From the NCBI GenBank assembly GCA_029378245.1, contig JARKIF010000002.1, positions 1,426,001-1,490,000 of the forward strand: 64,000 nt of DNA. Direction: 5' to 3'. The translations under genes were made by a program, and so were the position numbers. The stretch is from Roridomyces roridus. Lineage: Eukaryota > Basidiomycota > Agaricomycetes > Agaricales > Mycenaceae. Every line of letters begins with the position of its first letter. Position 1 is the first letter of the stretch. Positions 46,380-57,788 of the stretch are shown here, in pieces. The notes beneath the pieces are model-generated. The model ran no database searches. It was not told the origin of the DNA and worked only from the letters and a program-made list of their open reading frames with translations.

Positions 46380-49264
46380 CCCAGTGAAAACCAGGTCTCG
46401 CCAGGGCTCACGAAATCCTCCTGTGGTATCGGCAGGGCTCGCGCGGGCTCAGACTTGTACAAATAGCCAAATTGATACAGCTCGATCCTGCACGATACCA
46501 CACGATGCCACAGAATGCACTAATGGGTAAGGAATGATGTGTTCTTTCCATTGGTATCGTCTGGTATCATGCAGGATTGGATGGGATAAAATTGTATATA
46601 TTTTCTATATACCATATATTCAGCTACCTACGGGCCCGCCCGCACTACCCAGCAGCGCCCGCCGTCCGCACGGCGCACGCTCAGAGTCACCAAGCTATAC
46701 TCCATATCCCCCATCTAGGTAGGTGAAGATGTCGAGCGGTTGCCAGGCGTTGTGTTGCGAGAACGAGAATGCGAGATCGAGGGCGGAGAATGGCATGGCG
46801 GTCGCACGTCGCTCCGGTCCCGTTACGCCGGACGCGGAAGGTCGTGAGACGATGAGAAGCGCTGAAAGGCATGTGAGTGAACACCAATGAGCGACTCAGT
46901 GAGAACACACCATGCACATCGAGTGGGCGTCGTCGTGTTTCTACCTGGCTGGAAGTAGTCAGTACGCGTCAGAAAGGAATTAGGCAGGGCCGTTTAGCTC
47001 GGCGACGCACCCGAGCCCATGGAGACGACTGAACGACTGAGGCAGCTTGGATGGGATCTGGCCAGGCAATCGGAGGCGGGATCAAGGGAGCTGAGAGCTT
47101 GATGAAGGGTGGGTTTGTGGGCGTCGACGGGGGGGATGAGATGAGGGACTGTCTGTCCGTCCAGTGGACTCCAGGCAACGGTCGAGATGGCGGAGTGTAC
47201 AATGGAAAGGAGTGGGAAGCGAGGAAGGAGCGGGAGGAAGGAACGACAAGGAACGAGAAGGAACGACACACAGCAGCGTGTAGCCTGCAAGCAGCAACGC
47301 AGAGTAAGACACGGACAATGTGAAAGAACGTACCCCTCTCGCAGGTTCTTGAGCCAACTACGTGGGCCGTCGACGTCACCACCGTCTATCCTCGATGGAC
47401 TGTCAGTCCCAGTGAAAACCAGGTCTCGCCAGGGCTCACGAAATGCTCGTGTGGTATCGGCAGGGCTCGCGTGGTCTCGTACTTGTACAATTGCCCAAAT
47501 TTATACAGCTCGATACCGGACGATACCACAGGATGCCACAGGATGCACTAATGGGTAAGAAATGATGTGTTCTTTCCGTTGGTATCGTCTGGTATCATGC
47601 AGGATTGGATGGGATAAAAGTGTATATATTCTCTATATACCATATATTCAGCTACCTACGGGCCCGCCCGCACTACCCAGCAGCGCCCGCCGTCCGCACG
47701 ACGCACGCTCACCAAGCTATACTCCATCCCATCTAGGTAGGTGAAGATGTCGAGCGGTCGCTAGGCGTGGTGTTGCGAGATCGAGAGTGGAGAATAGCAT
47801 GGCATGGCAGCCGCACGTCGCTCTCGCCCGTTACGCCGGACGCAGAAGGTTGTGCAACGGAAGGGAGACACCTGAGAGGCGTGTGAGTAAAGACCGATGC
47901 ACTACCAAGTGAGGACGTACCAGGCACAGTGAGTCGGCGTCGTCGTGTTTCTACATGGCTTGGAGTAGTCAGTACGCGTAGGAAAGGATTGGGAAGAGCC
48001 GTTTAGCTCAGCGACGCACCCGAGGCCACGGAGACGACTGAGGCAACTTGGATGGGATCTTGCACGGCAATCGGAGGTGGGAGCTAACGGAACTGAGAGC
48101 TTGATGAAGGTGGTGGGCTTGTCGGCAACAGCAGTGGGAATGAGGTGAGGGACTGGGTCGTCCGTCCAGTGGAGTCCAGGCGACGGTCGAGATGATGGCG
48201 TGTACAACGGAAAGGAGTGGAAAGCGAGGAAGGAAGAAAGGAGAAAGGAAGGAACGACACACAACAGCGGGTAGCCTGCAACGCAGCGTAAGATACTGAC
48301 AATGTGAAAGAACGTACCCTTCTTGAGCCAACTACGTGGACAGTAGACGTCACTGCCTATCGTCGATGGGACTATCAGAGGAATACTGGACAGAAGGGGA
48401 AGATCGCGTACTGATTCCCTCTGCTCTCTTCAAGCAACCCGTCGCGATGAGATGACGGTGTGGTGTGGAAAGGCGACCCCCTCTTCTTCGAGCTTGGCCA
48501 CGATGACAGCGAGGTTGGTGGTAGGCGAGAGGCGGTAGGGTGTTAGGCGCGGAAGCCGCGTAGTGGAGGGCTGCGAGGAGGAGGGAGGAGAGGCGGGGAA
48601 TGCATATGGTGGTGGTGTGGAGCCAGGAAGTCTTTCAAACTCCGCTCGCTTCCGGGGACTTGATATGACTCGGTCGACGAGCCCAGCAGATCCATTTTCT
48701 CTACACATACTAGTAGCTATCTCCAAAATGCAGACAAGCACACACGAGCCCAGGCGATACTTTTCTAATCCAAAAATACCGAAACGATACAGGACGAGCT
48801 CGGCCTATACTTCCTGATGCCCGGCGATATTTCCTGATACCGGGTTTTCACTGGGATGTCAGTGGGAGTAGTGGAAAGAGAAAGACATCACCCACGGGTT
48901 CCCTCTACTCTCGTCAGACAACCCGTCGCGATTGGACGACAAAGGCGTCCCCGTCTTGGCCACGATGACATAGTGAGATGTGGGTAGAGGCGAGAGGGTG
49001 TTAGGGCGTGGTGGTGGTGTGGAGCGAGGAAGTGTTTCAAACTCCGCTCGCTTCCGGGGCTTGATATGACTCGGTCGACGAGCCCAGTACTTAGATTCGC
49101 ATTTGTACACATACATTACTACTAGCTAGCTCTAAAATGCACACAAGTAAACCCGAGCCCTGACGATACTTTTCAAATCCAAAGATCCCAAAATAATACC
49201 ATCCAAGCTCAGCCGATACTTCCTGATGCCCGGCGATATTTCCTGATACCTCGTTTTCACTGGG
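46380..49264. mobile_element. Non-autonomous TIR element A, split by insertion of element B
   Basis: The element begins cccagtgaaaaccaggt (46380) and ends cgttttcactggg (49264). Its two parts, 46380-47407 and 48856-49264, total about 1.44 kb, close to the 1.45 kb of element B, with which they are homologous along their length. The direct repeat GTTGAGA occurs at 46370-46376 and 49265-49271, marking the target site duplication of the outer insertion (the left copy lies 3 bp from the TIR). No transposase is encoded; the interior shows scattered short frames only. Confidence 0.82.
47408..48855. mobile_element. Non-autonomous TIR element B, inserted within element A
   Basis: Termini are cccagtgaaaaccaggt (from 47408) and accgggttttcactggg (to 48855). 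The 7-bp repeat TGTCAGT lies at 47401-47407 and 48857-48863. Removing B restores an A sequence (cgatggactgtcagtggg) that matches the homologous interior of B (cgatgggactatcagagg), proving that B landed inside A. Near-identity of A and B over the blocks 46525-46740 and 47552-47760 shows they are copies of one family. Confidence 0.85.
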
Positions 49265-49567
49265 GTTGAGACGTTGAGGATGGCCCATGAAGCCCAGTGA
49301 GAAGTCCGTCTTGTCATATCACTGGATATATTGTGATATCTGGTCCCATCTTGGTTTTCAAAAATCACATCTTGGGTCCTCTCTGCCTCTTTGAATAAAA
49401 TACCCTTCGTGTAGAACTCGAGTAGGAATAAAATCTTTGGAGCCGAAATCCGCTAAGTCCGTGACCTGCCCGAAGCAGTGCCCAAGCAGTGCCCCTCCTA
49501 CTCTCACAATTTCACCACCAGCGCGCTGCACGCCTGTCTCTGGTCTCTGGCCCCACTTTGCTTTGCT

Positions 49568-52500
49568 ATGCTGGGTGCCTCTGAGAACTCCAGCTCCACC
49601 ACCTCTGAATCGGGCCCGTCCAAGAAGCAATGCTTCTGCGCTCACACTTGCGGTATCCGTCCCCGAGCGTACCTTCTACCACCACGCCCAGAAGACGCGG
49701 CAAATGGGGGACACCCAGCCTCGCGCCTTGGCTCCTTCCCTGCCCGGTCCCAGCTCTTCTTCATCCCACCACCGTTCAGAGCCACCGGCTCAGTACCATG
49801 GCGCTGCACACTCCGATGAGCCCGAGGACGGACGCGATTTGGAGCAGGAGGACAACGAGGATGTCTTCATGTCGGTGTGTTCCCTTTATTCTCCTCCAGC
49901 GGCCTACGTCTCTGACACAAAACCAAGGAACCCGACGATATGCCTTCTCCAGCCACTAGTCCCATACATTTTGATGCTGCTACTGCACAACCTGACAATA
50001 TTACCATTGATTCACCTCCTCCTGAGCTTCTTACTGTTGGTGACCTCGATGAATCTGCTGAAGCCGAACCCGATCCGCACGCTGAGCCCGAAGACGACGA
50101 GCTACCCCGCTTTACGCTGCGAGAATTTGAGTTTGCAAATGATTTCGCAGAGCGGCTGCGCAATGCGTCCCCGGATGACGAGGACCATGGGCTCGATGCC
50201 GCCTCCATCGAGCGATTGTGCCATCCCCCAGAACACACTGCCGAGCTCACGCCTGATGAGCGTCTCTCTATCGACATCTTTCTTTCGCTCACGAATGCTT
50301 CCGAGCAAGCATATAACTCGGTTAAAGATGCCGTGCTGCGACGCCATCCCGAGGACAAGATCCTGTCGCATTACAAGGTGAAAAAGTTGGTCGAACAACT
50401 CAGCGGAATAACATCCATCGTGTCTGACATGTGCGTCAACACATGCCTTGCGTACACTGGGCCCTTTCGGGAGCTCGACTCTTGCTTCTACTGCGGCCAG
50501 GACTGGTATGATGAGCGAGGTCGTCCGCGCAGACAGTTTCATACGATCCCAATTGGTCCACAAATCCAGGCCACGTACCGCTCGCCTGCAGGAGCCGAAG
50601 AGATGCAGTACCGCAAACGATACACGGCCAAGGTCATTCAGGAGTTGCAGGCGAATGAGGGCGAGCGCATTTCCGCATATACGGACTTTTTCGACGGCTC
50701 GGACTATTTGCAGGCGTACTTGAATGAGGAAATCGACGACAACGATGTTGTGCTCATGTTCTCGACTGATGGCGCGCAGTTATATCGCAACAAGGGTTAG
50801 TCTTTTAATGTACAGCGCGTGTGCTTGCTGCTGAACTTGGCTCTAGTTTCAGATTGCTGGATGTATATCTGGACAATTTTTGACCGATCTCCTGACCGGC
50901 GGTACAAGAAGGACGTCATCTATCCCGGCAGCTTCTTCCCAGGACCCAAAAAGCCAAAGAACCTCGACAGCTTCGCCTTTGTGGGGCTCTACCACCTTGC
51001 CGCACTCCAGAGGGAAGGATTGTGTATCTGGGATAGCCGCTCTCAGAGCTTATTTACGTCGAAGCCCTTTCTCGCTCTCGGCACCGCTGATGGTCCCGGG
51101 ATCGCAGCCTTGAGTGGGCTGGTTGGGCATGTTGGGAAGCATCTCTGCCGCGTTTACTGCTCAATGAAAGGCCGGCGCAAACCCAAAACAACCACTTATT
51201 ATCCTGTTCGCCTCCTCCCCGACGGTGACTACCATGTCTCGGGATGTGATCACCCCGATGTTAATCTCACGGCACTCTTGGATGAATCCACTTTGGAGCA
51301 ATCCACCGAGCGCTACAACCACAATATGTTGTTTGTTTCGGAAGCAACCAGCCAGAAGGATTACGAGCAGCGGCGGTTAGAGACTGGCATCTCAAAACCG
51401 AGCATCTTCAGTGGTCTGCCCCACAGTCTCCCCGTCCCAGCCTTCTTTCCCCTCGATGGCATGCACCCGATTCTCAATCTTGGGGATCTCTTGACATCAC
51501 TCTGGCGTGGCACCATTGACTGCGCTTCAACGGACGATAAATCAACGTGGGATTGGGCGGTGCTGACGGGGGATGTCTGGAAGGAGCACGGGCAGGCAGT
51601 CGCTGATCTTCGAGAGTATTTCCCCGGTTCATTCGACACACCACCCCGCAATCCCGCCGAAAAGATCAACACGCAATACAAGGCTTGGGAATATCTGATG
51701 TATCTGTTCGGCGTCGGCCCCGCTCTTTTGCTGGGCATCCTACCGGACAAATACTATCACCACTACTGCAAGGTCGTTCGTGCCTTCCGTCTTCTTTTCC
51801 AAGAAGAGATCCTTCCCGAAGAGGCTGTTGAGGCCGATTCTCTCCTCAAGCAGTTTTCCACTGACTTCGAGGATCTTTATTGCCAACGACGGGTTGACCG
51901 CATGCACTTCGTTCGCCCTATCATCCATACCATCTCCCATATGCCTGGGGAAACCATCCGAAAGGGTCCCTTGAATCTACACTCACAATGGGTGATGGAA
52001 AGAACAATAGGTAACCTGGGCGAGGAAATCAAGCAGCATTGTGATCCCTACGCCAATCTTGCGCAACGAGGCATTCGACGTGCGCAGGTCAATGCCCTGA
52101 AGGCGCTGCTGCCCGAGTTGACCCCTACGGAAGCCATGCCTCGGAATTCCCTTGATCTTGGCCACGGCTATGCCCTTCTCCACCCAACGGATTCTTGCCC
52201 TCGAGAAGTTTGAGATTGCGAGGCAGCAGCTATCCGGAGGTATATTCGCGAGAACTGTGACGATGAAAATGTCAATGAGGTCGCCAACTCTTGGAGACCG
52301 AATGTCATTCGATGGGGGCGGGTGCATCTTCCCAATGGTCAAATCTGTCGATCTTCTTGGAATGAGAATAATCGAACAACAACACCACGACGGGCGCGAG
52401 TTGTCAAGGTATGTGTTTATTTTATGGACAAAAGGACAATTCGCTTGACCAACTTGTGTCAGGTCAAAATCTCGACTGCTAACGACGGCTCCGACTCCGG

Positions 52501-52873
52501 GGATGGAGACATGCCTCAATCCGATCTTCGTCGCGGTTTCGAGTTCGCAGAGGTCTCCTTCTACCTCCGTTTAAACGTTGGGGGCATTGAGCATTGCCTG
52601 GCTGTAGCCTCATTCTTTGGGCCGCCGGACTCATTCCTGTATGAGTACTCTTCACGCACCCACTGCTCCATGCAGCACCGACGCGACGCAGACGTCCGGG
52701 CTTTCAAAATTACGGACATACACTCTTGTGTACTCATGGGCCCAGACCACCAGTACCGTTATTTCCGTCCTCAAGACCCTGATAGTGCGGAGGACCGCTG
52801 GTTTTTGTACGAGAAGTCGGGGCTCGCAATGGCGCGGATGAGGGGGTATTTCGAGGAGGATGCAGACGACTAG
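49568..52873 (+). CDS. Plavaka/Tnp2-like transposase, interrupted by a stop codon
   Basis: The N-terminus has a zinc-knuckle-like motif CFCAHTCG, then VSVPERTFYHHAQK, the usual start of these fungal transposases. The core follows: DMCVNTCLAYTGPFRELDSC, FYCGQDWYDERGRPRRQFHT, VVLMFSTDGAQLYRNKGSDC (with candidate catalytic Asp), WMYIWTIFDRSPDRRYKKDV, PGPKKPKNLDSFAFVGLYHL, SGLVGHVGKHLCRVYC, FFPLDGMHPILNLGDLLTSL and NLHSQWVMERTIGNLGEEIK. The C-terminus (RWGRVHLPNGQICRSSW; WFLYEKSGLAMARM) continues in the same frame after an in-frame TGA at 52211-52213. Introns lie near 49875, 50800 and 52405-52465. One more frame break is apparent near 49650 between CFCAHTCG and VSVPERTF. As written, full-length transposase would not be made. 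Confidence 0.85.
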
Positions 52874-53003
52874 GGTTATTATTTCATCTCAGTATTTATA
52901 GGATACGATTGAGAGCAGAAAGAGGAACTTCCGAGTCTTTGAATCACACATACGCGACGCGTGTTGTCGGTCTTTGTTTGCACACTCTTTCTTCCCTTCT
53001 TCC

Positions 53004-55222
53004 ATGTCACCACATTCACCAGCAGACCCTTTCGAGGGCGACAACGATCTCTTCGCATCTCCCTCGGACTCGCACTTCTCGTTTCCTTACAGTACTACCA
53101 GCCCCGACTGGTCTCGTTCTCAGTCTCCCGAAACCCTTCGTCTTTCCGATCCGAGCTCTTCCTCTTCCTCTTCCTCTTCCTCATCTCATCTTCGCTATCG
53201 CACGGATTCTTTCGAGCCTCTAGCTTACGGAGGCCATGGAAACACCCAATTCATGGTCAGCTCTCCCCTTTGTTCTGAAGACATGTCCCTGACAGAACTC
53301 ATAGAACAATGCGGGCTTTTCAGGACCAGGCCGCCTCATGCAACTTGAGCTCCAGGTAGCGAGTCAAACGATGGAGATAGCTATGCTTAAAAGGGAGAAC
53401 GAACATCTCAGGTGCGCGACTCGTCTTTCTTTCTGACCATCGTGACATTTTCAAAGATCTCAAAACATGACACTCTTGCATTCTATCACGAACGCGGCTC
53501 GGCAACCTTTCCCCAGCCTGTCGGCTTCCTCGTCCTCCTCCACTGCTCCACTCGCGCAGGCGGACTATCCCGATGTGAAATATTGGCAAAAAGGGCTGTA
53601 TCACGACGCCACGAAGAAGCATGGAATTACCCAACTCGAGGATGGTACAACCCAGAAGATTACGGCAACCTCCTTTCACTTCGCGGAGGATAAAGATGGA
53701 ACCCCTCCCACGTCTCACTTGGTCACCGATATCCGCAGCGCTGCCGGCGACATTCTACATGATCTCGGTCGTGCTGGCCTGCTTGTAGGATCGGGTTGGT
53801 CAAAGGTGGGATTTGCAGCCAAAGAACGCTTTCGCGAGGAACTGGAGCGCAGGTTCCCGATCCTCAGACTGTGTCATAACCACTGGAAAGCGGATTGGGT
53901 TGTCACCCAAATTTATAGCAACTTCAAGACCGCCAACGGCGATAGATATTTTCTCAAGGGCGAAGAACAAAACGACACAGTTCTGGTCGATTCGAATACC
54001 ACCTCACCTCCTCCATCCCCAAAGAGAAAGAGCGACTCACTCGATACCGCCGCCAACAAACGCGCCAAAGTCGGCACCTCTATCCAGCGACCTCATCAGA
54101 CCTCCAGAAAAGTTCCTATTGTAAATCTTGGTGTTTTCTCCTCTCCAATATACAAGCTGACGATGAGATTGTCAGATACTCCAGAATCCACTGCAAGTAC
54201 TTTCATTTGCTAGTCACACGCTTCTGATGAGTGCACAAAAGCCGCGGTAAAACAATCACTGTCCCTGCCAAACGTACGTTCTCTCTTTCTTGAGCGGTCT
54301 CGTCATTTACTGTCTCTCCAGAAGTGGCGGGTACGTCGTCGAGAAGTACAGGTAAGCCTATCTATTCCTTCTCGCAGCTTCTGACGTACTATCCAGCGCG
54401 TCGTGCCGTGTCTTCCGCTGCCGCACCTCCACCAGCAGACGAAAACACTCCGCCTGCAGCATCAGCCGCACCTCCCGGCGCACCCGCGTCGACGGAAACT
54501 TTTGATGAGACTCTCGATGATCTCGTTTCAGCAATCCCCACTACCACCACCGTCATCACCCATGGTCAGACCACCGGCGTCGACAAGGGCACGGACGACC
54601 TTCCCAATCCGCGGTCTCCTTCGCCCACGGTCGCTAACGCCTCGAGTCTCGATGTTCTCGCCCGAGCGGCATCCTCTCTTGATACACCATCTGCATCAGT
54701 GTCCTTAGTGGCGACCAGCACTCCGGCGGCCAATACGTCCGATGCCGCATCGACGCCCACTTTAGTTCCCGATCCATCTCATGCGGTTTCTTCGGCTCCG
54801 GCGGCAGCCGCTTCCGCTAGTGGACCGTCGAGAACGCAGACTGTCCCCGACACTGAGGGTACAAAGACACGCAAGAACGACAACCAGCCATGGAAACCGC
54901 CACGGAACTCGACAACCGCAAAGTAAGCAAACTGCATCGTCTTACCAGCTTACTCACTGGACCATCTTAGAACCTTCTGCGGGATTCAATGGCTGAAGAC
55001 GAACAAAGGAGGCACCCAACGACAATTCCGTGAGCATTACGAAGATAAAAAGAAGAAGGGCGAACTCCAGGTGCGTGTGGTGCTTCACATCATTGACCTG
55101 ACTGACACTTTCCACAGCCGTTCAAGGACATGGAACTCAAGGCGAAGCAAGCTGCACAAGCGGTGTGTGGAGCATTGCTTCACCGGATACGGACTTACTT
55201 TACATTCAGGCTCTCGCTAGCT
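53004..55222 (+). CDS. Transposon-encoded accessory protein (second gene of the element)
   Basis: The gene starts MSPHSPADPFEGDNDLFASP with a poly-Ser run, then a coiled segment (ASQTMEIAMLKRENEHL). The conserved core is DYPDVKYWQKGLYHDATKK, RFREELERRFPILRLCHNHW, KADWVVTQIYSNF, a layout seen in companion proteins of this transposon type. A KRKSDSLDTAANKRAKVG nuclear-localisation-like motif and a long Ala/Ser/Pro-rich tail follow. The end is KTFCGIQWLKTNKGGTQRQF, REHYEDKKKKGELQ, AAQAALAS with stop at 55220-55222. About eight introns keep the frame from 54120 onward. Function unknown; DNA binding or transposase regulation is plausible. Confidence 0.65.
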
Positions 55223-55540
55223 AGAAGGACGCGCCTGGAGTACGGTGGATGGTGGCAATGAGGTGCCAGCAGCGGGAGCCAGCAGCGCGTGTGCGTGTGC
55301 GTGTGGGAGCGGTGGGTGCGTGGGCCAGCGGCAGGGCGGCGGGGAGCGGGCAGGGAACGGGGCGGGGTACCGGTAATAGCCTAATGGAAAAAAAGGATTT
55401 TGAAAGAGCTTTTACATTTCTAAGAAAACCTAAGATATACTGCCAAATTCATCACTCCAGGTCTTGTCATATCTTGGACTGTCTTGCGTTGGGATAGGGC
55501 AAGATATTCCAAGATATCCCAATACGGGTTTCTCACTGGG

Positions 55541-55798
55541 CATGAAGCTGCGAAGTCACTTCAATCGCGTCTCGATGCCCATGATATCACGCGACTGAAG
55601 GCAGCGAAATGCGTCGACCGAGGCCCGTATTTATGATTTTTGTAGTTGGTTGAACGCGTCTTTCCGAGTGACGTGTCTCGACGGACCTCGACACGGATCG
55701 AGTTGCACATGATCGTCTCGACGTGTCCCTCGGCTATGCTTACATTCGTTCTATACCTCCGTTATAAACTCTCGGGCTACTGAATTGCTGGCTACCTA
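55541..55798. promoter_or_regulatory. ERO1 upstream region
   Basis: About 250 bp between the right target site duplication of the transposon and the ERO1 start codon. The transposon end therefore sits very close to the ERO1 promoter. I found no exact CCAAT-N9-CCACG element. Confidence 0.35.
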
Positions 55799-57707
55799 AT
55801 GCGAACCTCTCCGCTGTGTCGAGCAGCCCTCATCCTCCAGCTTTGCTGGTCCTCCGCCGTCCACGCCGACTCGTTTCTGGGAGACGCACTCCTCCGCAAG
55901 AACCCAGTTCACAACGTCCTCGACCACCAGCCCGCAAAGAATGTAGACTGCAAAAACTCCAACGTGTGTCTTGTTCTACTGCAGTTGACCCCTCTAGTAA
56001 CCTCACCCAGCCAACAGGGCCGATTGAAATGACCATGTGCGACTACGAGACGGTGGAAAGCGTCAACGACATGCTGTACCACAATCTGCATGAGCTCGTC
56101 CAGCTGCCATTCTTCAAATATTTCCAGGTGCGCCCCGGCCACAAGTGTCCGGTCTCGCCCATTTACCTACATGTCTAGGTCGATTTGTATCGGGAGTGTC
56201 CATTCTGGGCCGACGACGGCTCGTGCAACGACCCAGGGTGTGCGATTACGAGCGTGGACGAGGTCGGCCGGCATCCTTCCTATCCCGTTTCCCTCGCTGA
56301 CCGGCAGCCCAGAGCGAAATACCCGAGAAATGGCGCGCATCTGCACTCAGCAAGGTCAATCCATCTGCCGGAATAGACGACGTGCGTCGACAGTATCACT
56401 GCTCCTCATCCGTTTGACATGTGTCCCAGAAACATGAATTACCGGGATGCTATTACCGCGACTCGGATTTCTGTTTCCTAGATGATAACACGGAAGGAGA
56501 TTACTATGACCTCACGCTCATTCCTGAGCGCTACACCGGATTTTCGGGTCCCGACGCGGCGCGGCTATGGCGCTCGATATACGAAGAAAATTGTTTCGGG
56601 GTTTCCGAAGTGAGTCTTCTCACGGGACCCAACCCCGGGCTCGTGAGCCTGCCGGACACTATGAGCGAGGCGTTCCGCCTCGACTCGGACGAGGGCGGGC
56701 AGTGCTTGGAAAAGCGAGTTTACTACAAGGTCATCTCTGGCCTGCATGCGTCGATATCAACACATATATGTCACGAATATCTCAACCAGACAACGGGAGA
56801 ATGGGCAAGTTGTAATTTCTGTCCCCCTGCAGTTCACGCTAACAAGTAAATAGGGTCCCAATCTGCCATGCTTCATTAACCGAGTTGCGTCGCACCCGGA
56901 GCGTTTGCAGTATATCTATTTCAACACGGTTTTACTGTTACGTGCTATGGCGCGTATCGGGCCCTACCTGTCTGCCTTTGATTACTGCTCGACGGGCAGC
57001 CATGAAGACGACGCGGAGACTCTCGCCAGGCTGGCCAATGTAATCAACATTGCGCGCACTGCGGGTCGATTCGATGAGACGGTTTTGTTCCGCGGAGAGA
57101 ATGCCAACGTTGGTGGTTCCTTGCTTCAGCAGAATTCACATTCAACAAAAGCGCAGGTTCTCAAAGAAGAATTCAAGGTTCATTTCCGCAACGTTACCCG
57201 GATAATGGATTGCGTTGGGTGCGACAAATGTCGACTGTGGGGCAAAATACAGACAATGGGTGTTGCTACAGCACTCAAGATTCTGTTCGAGATGGACGAG
57301 AAGGTGCTGAATCCGAGCACGAACCACAACTTTCTGCAGAGGTCGGAGGTTGTGGCGCTGGTCAATACCTTGCATCGATTCAGCGAGAGTCTCGAGGCCG
57401 TCGAGGGGTTCCGACATATGTGGAAGGCCATGAGTGCCGCGGACGGTGAGAAGCTGATTAGCGAGGCAGAAAGAGCAAGTCGGGTACGTTTTTCCTTCCC
57501 TTGCTTCACATTTTGCTCATTGTATGTTAGCCAAGACCGTCACCCGTTGCTGGACAGGAGGAGAAACACCTGCTTGCACGGTGGCTGCGGGTGTGCAAGG
57601 AGAGCACTCTGAGCTGTGTTCGGGTGGTGATGGGGATGGTGGAGGCGCTGGCGTCTGCCTTTGGGCCCTCGGGCAAGGAGCGCGGACCAGGTGGACCGGA
57701 GTTGTAA
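55799..57707 (+). CDS. ero1: ERO1 endoplasmic reticulum thiol oxidase
   Basis: The start MRTSPLCRAALILQLCWSSA is a signal peptide. Conserved blocks: CDYETVESVNDMLYHNLHEL, LPFFKYFQVDLYRECPFWAD (electron-shuttle cysteines CPFWADDGSC), DFCFLDDNTEGDYYDLTLIP, ERYTGFSGPDAARLWRSIYE, ENCFG, the FAD-binding helices (LQYIYFNTVLLLRAMARI) and the catalytic CxxCxxC motif DCVGCDKCRLWGKIQTMG. ERO1 re-oxidises PDI and passes electrons to oxygen. The C-terminus ends near SAFGPSGKERGPGGPEL with stop at 57705-57707. Yeast ERO1 needs such a tail for membrane association. Introns lie near 56128-56178, 56365-56430 and 57484-57530. Confidence 0.93.
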
Positions 57708-57788
57708 TATCGGAGTTAATTTAATCAAATCAATTTGCACATATTTTTCTCCCTCTACCACCGCCGTCGTGGTCGATGATTGTCGAGC

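Larger units (their letters stand above)
49293..55540. mobile_element. Coding DNA transposon of Plavaka/Tnp2-like (CACTA-related) type
   Basis: The left terminus cccagtgagaagtccg (49293) and right terminus cgggtttctcactggg (55540) are inverted repeats sharing the outer CCCAGTGA(G/A)AA core of elements A and B. The 7-bp direct repeat CATGAAG flanks it exactly (49286-49292 and 55541-55547). It carries two plus-strand genes: a transposase (49568-52873) and an accessory protein gene (53004-55222). Length 6.25 kb. The transposase looks like the Plavaka/Tnp2-like proteins abundant in agaricomycetes, but the 7-bp duplication is longer than the 2-3 bp usual for CACTA elements, so the superfamily name is tentative. 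Confidence 0.85.

Noticed and set aside
46600..46730. Short protein-like frame repeated at 47628-47744 (IPYIQLPTGPPALPSSARRP)
   Set aside because: It is duplicated only because elements A and B are copies. The frame is short and without a start context, so it is not treated as a gene.
55249..55400. GTGCGTGTGCGTGTG tract and G-rich run near the transposon right end
   Set aside because: Low-complexity subterminal sequence. No telomere-like array and no gene.
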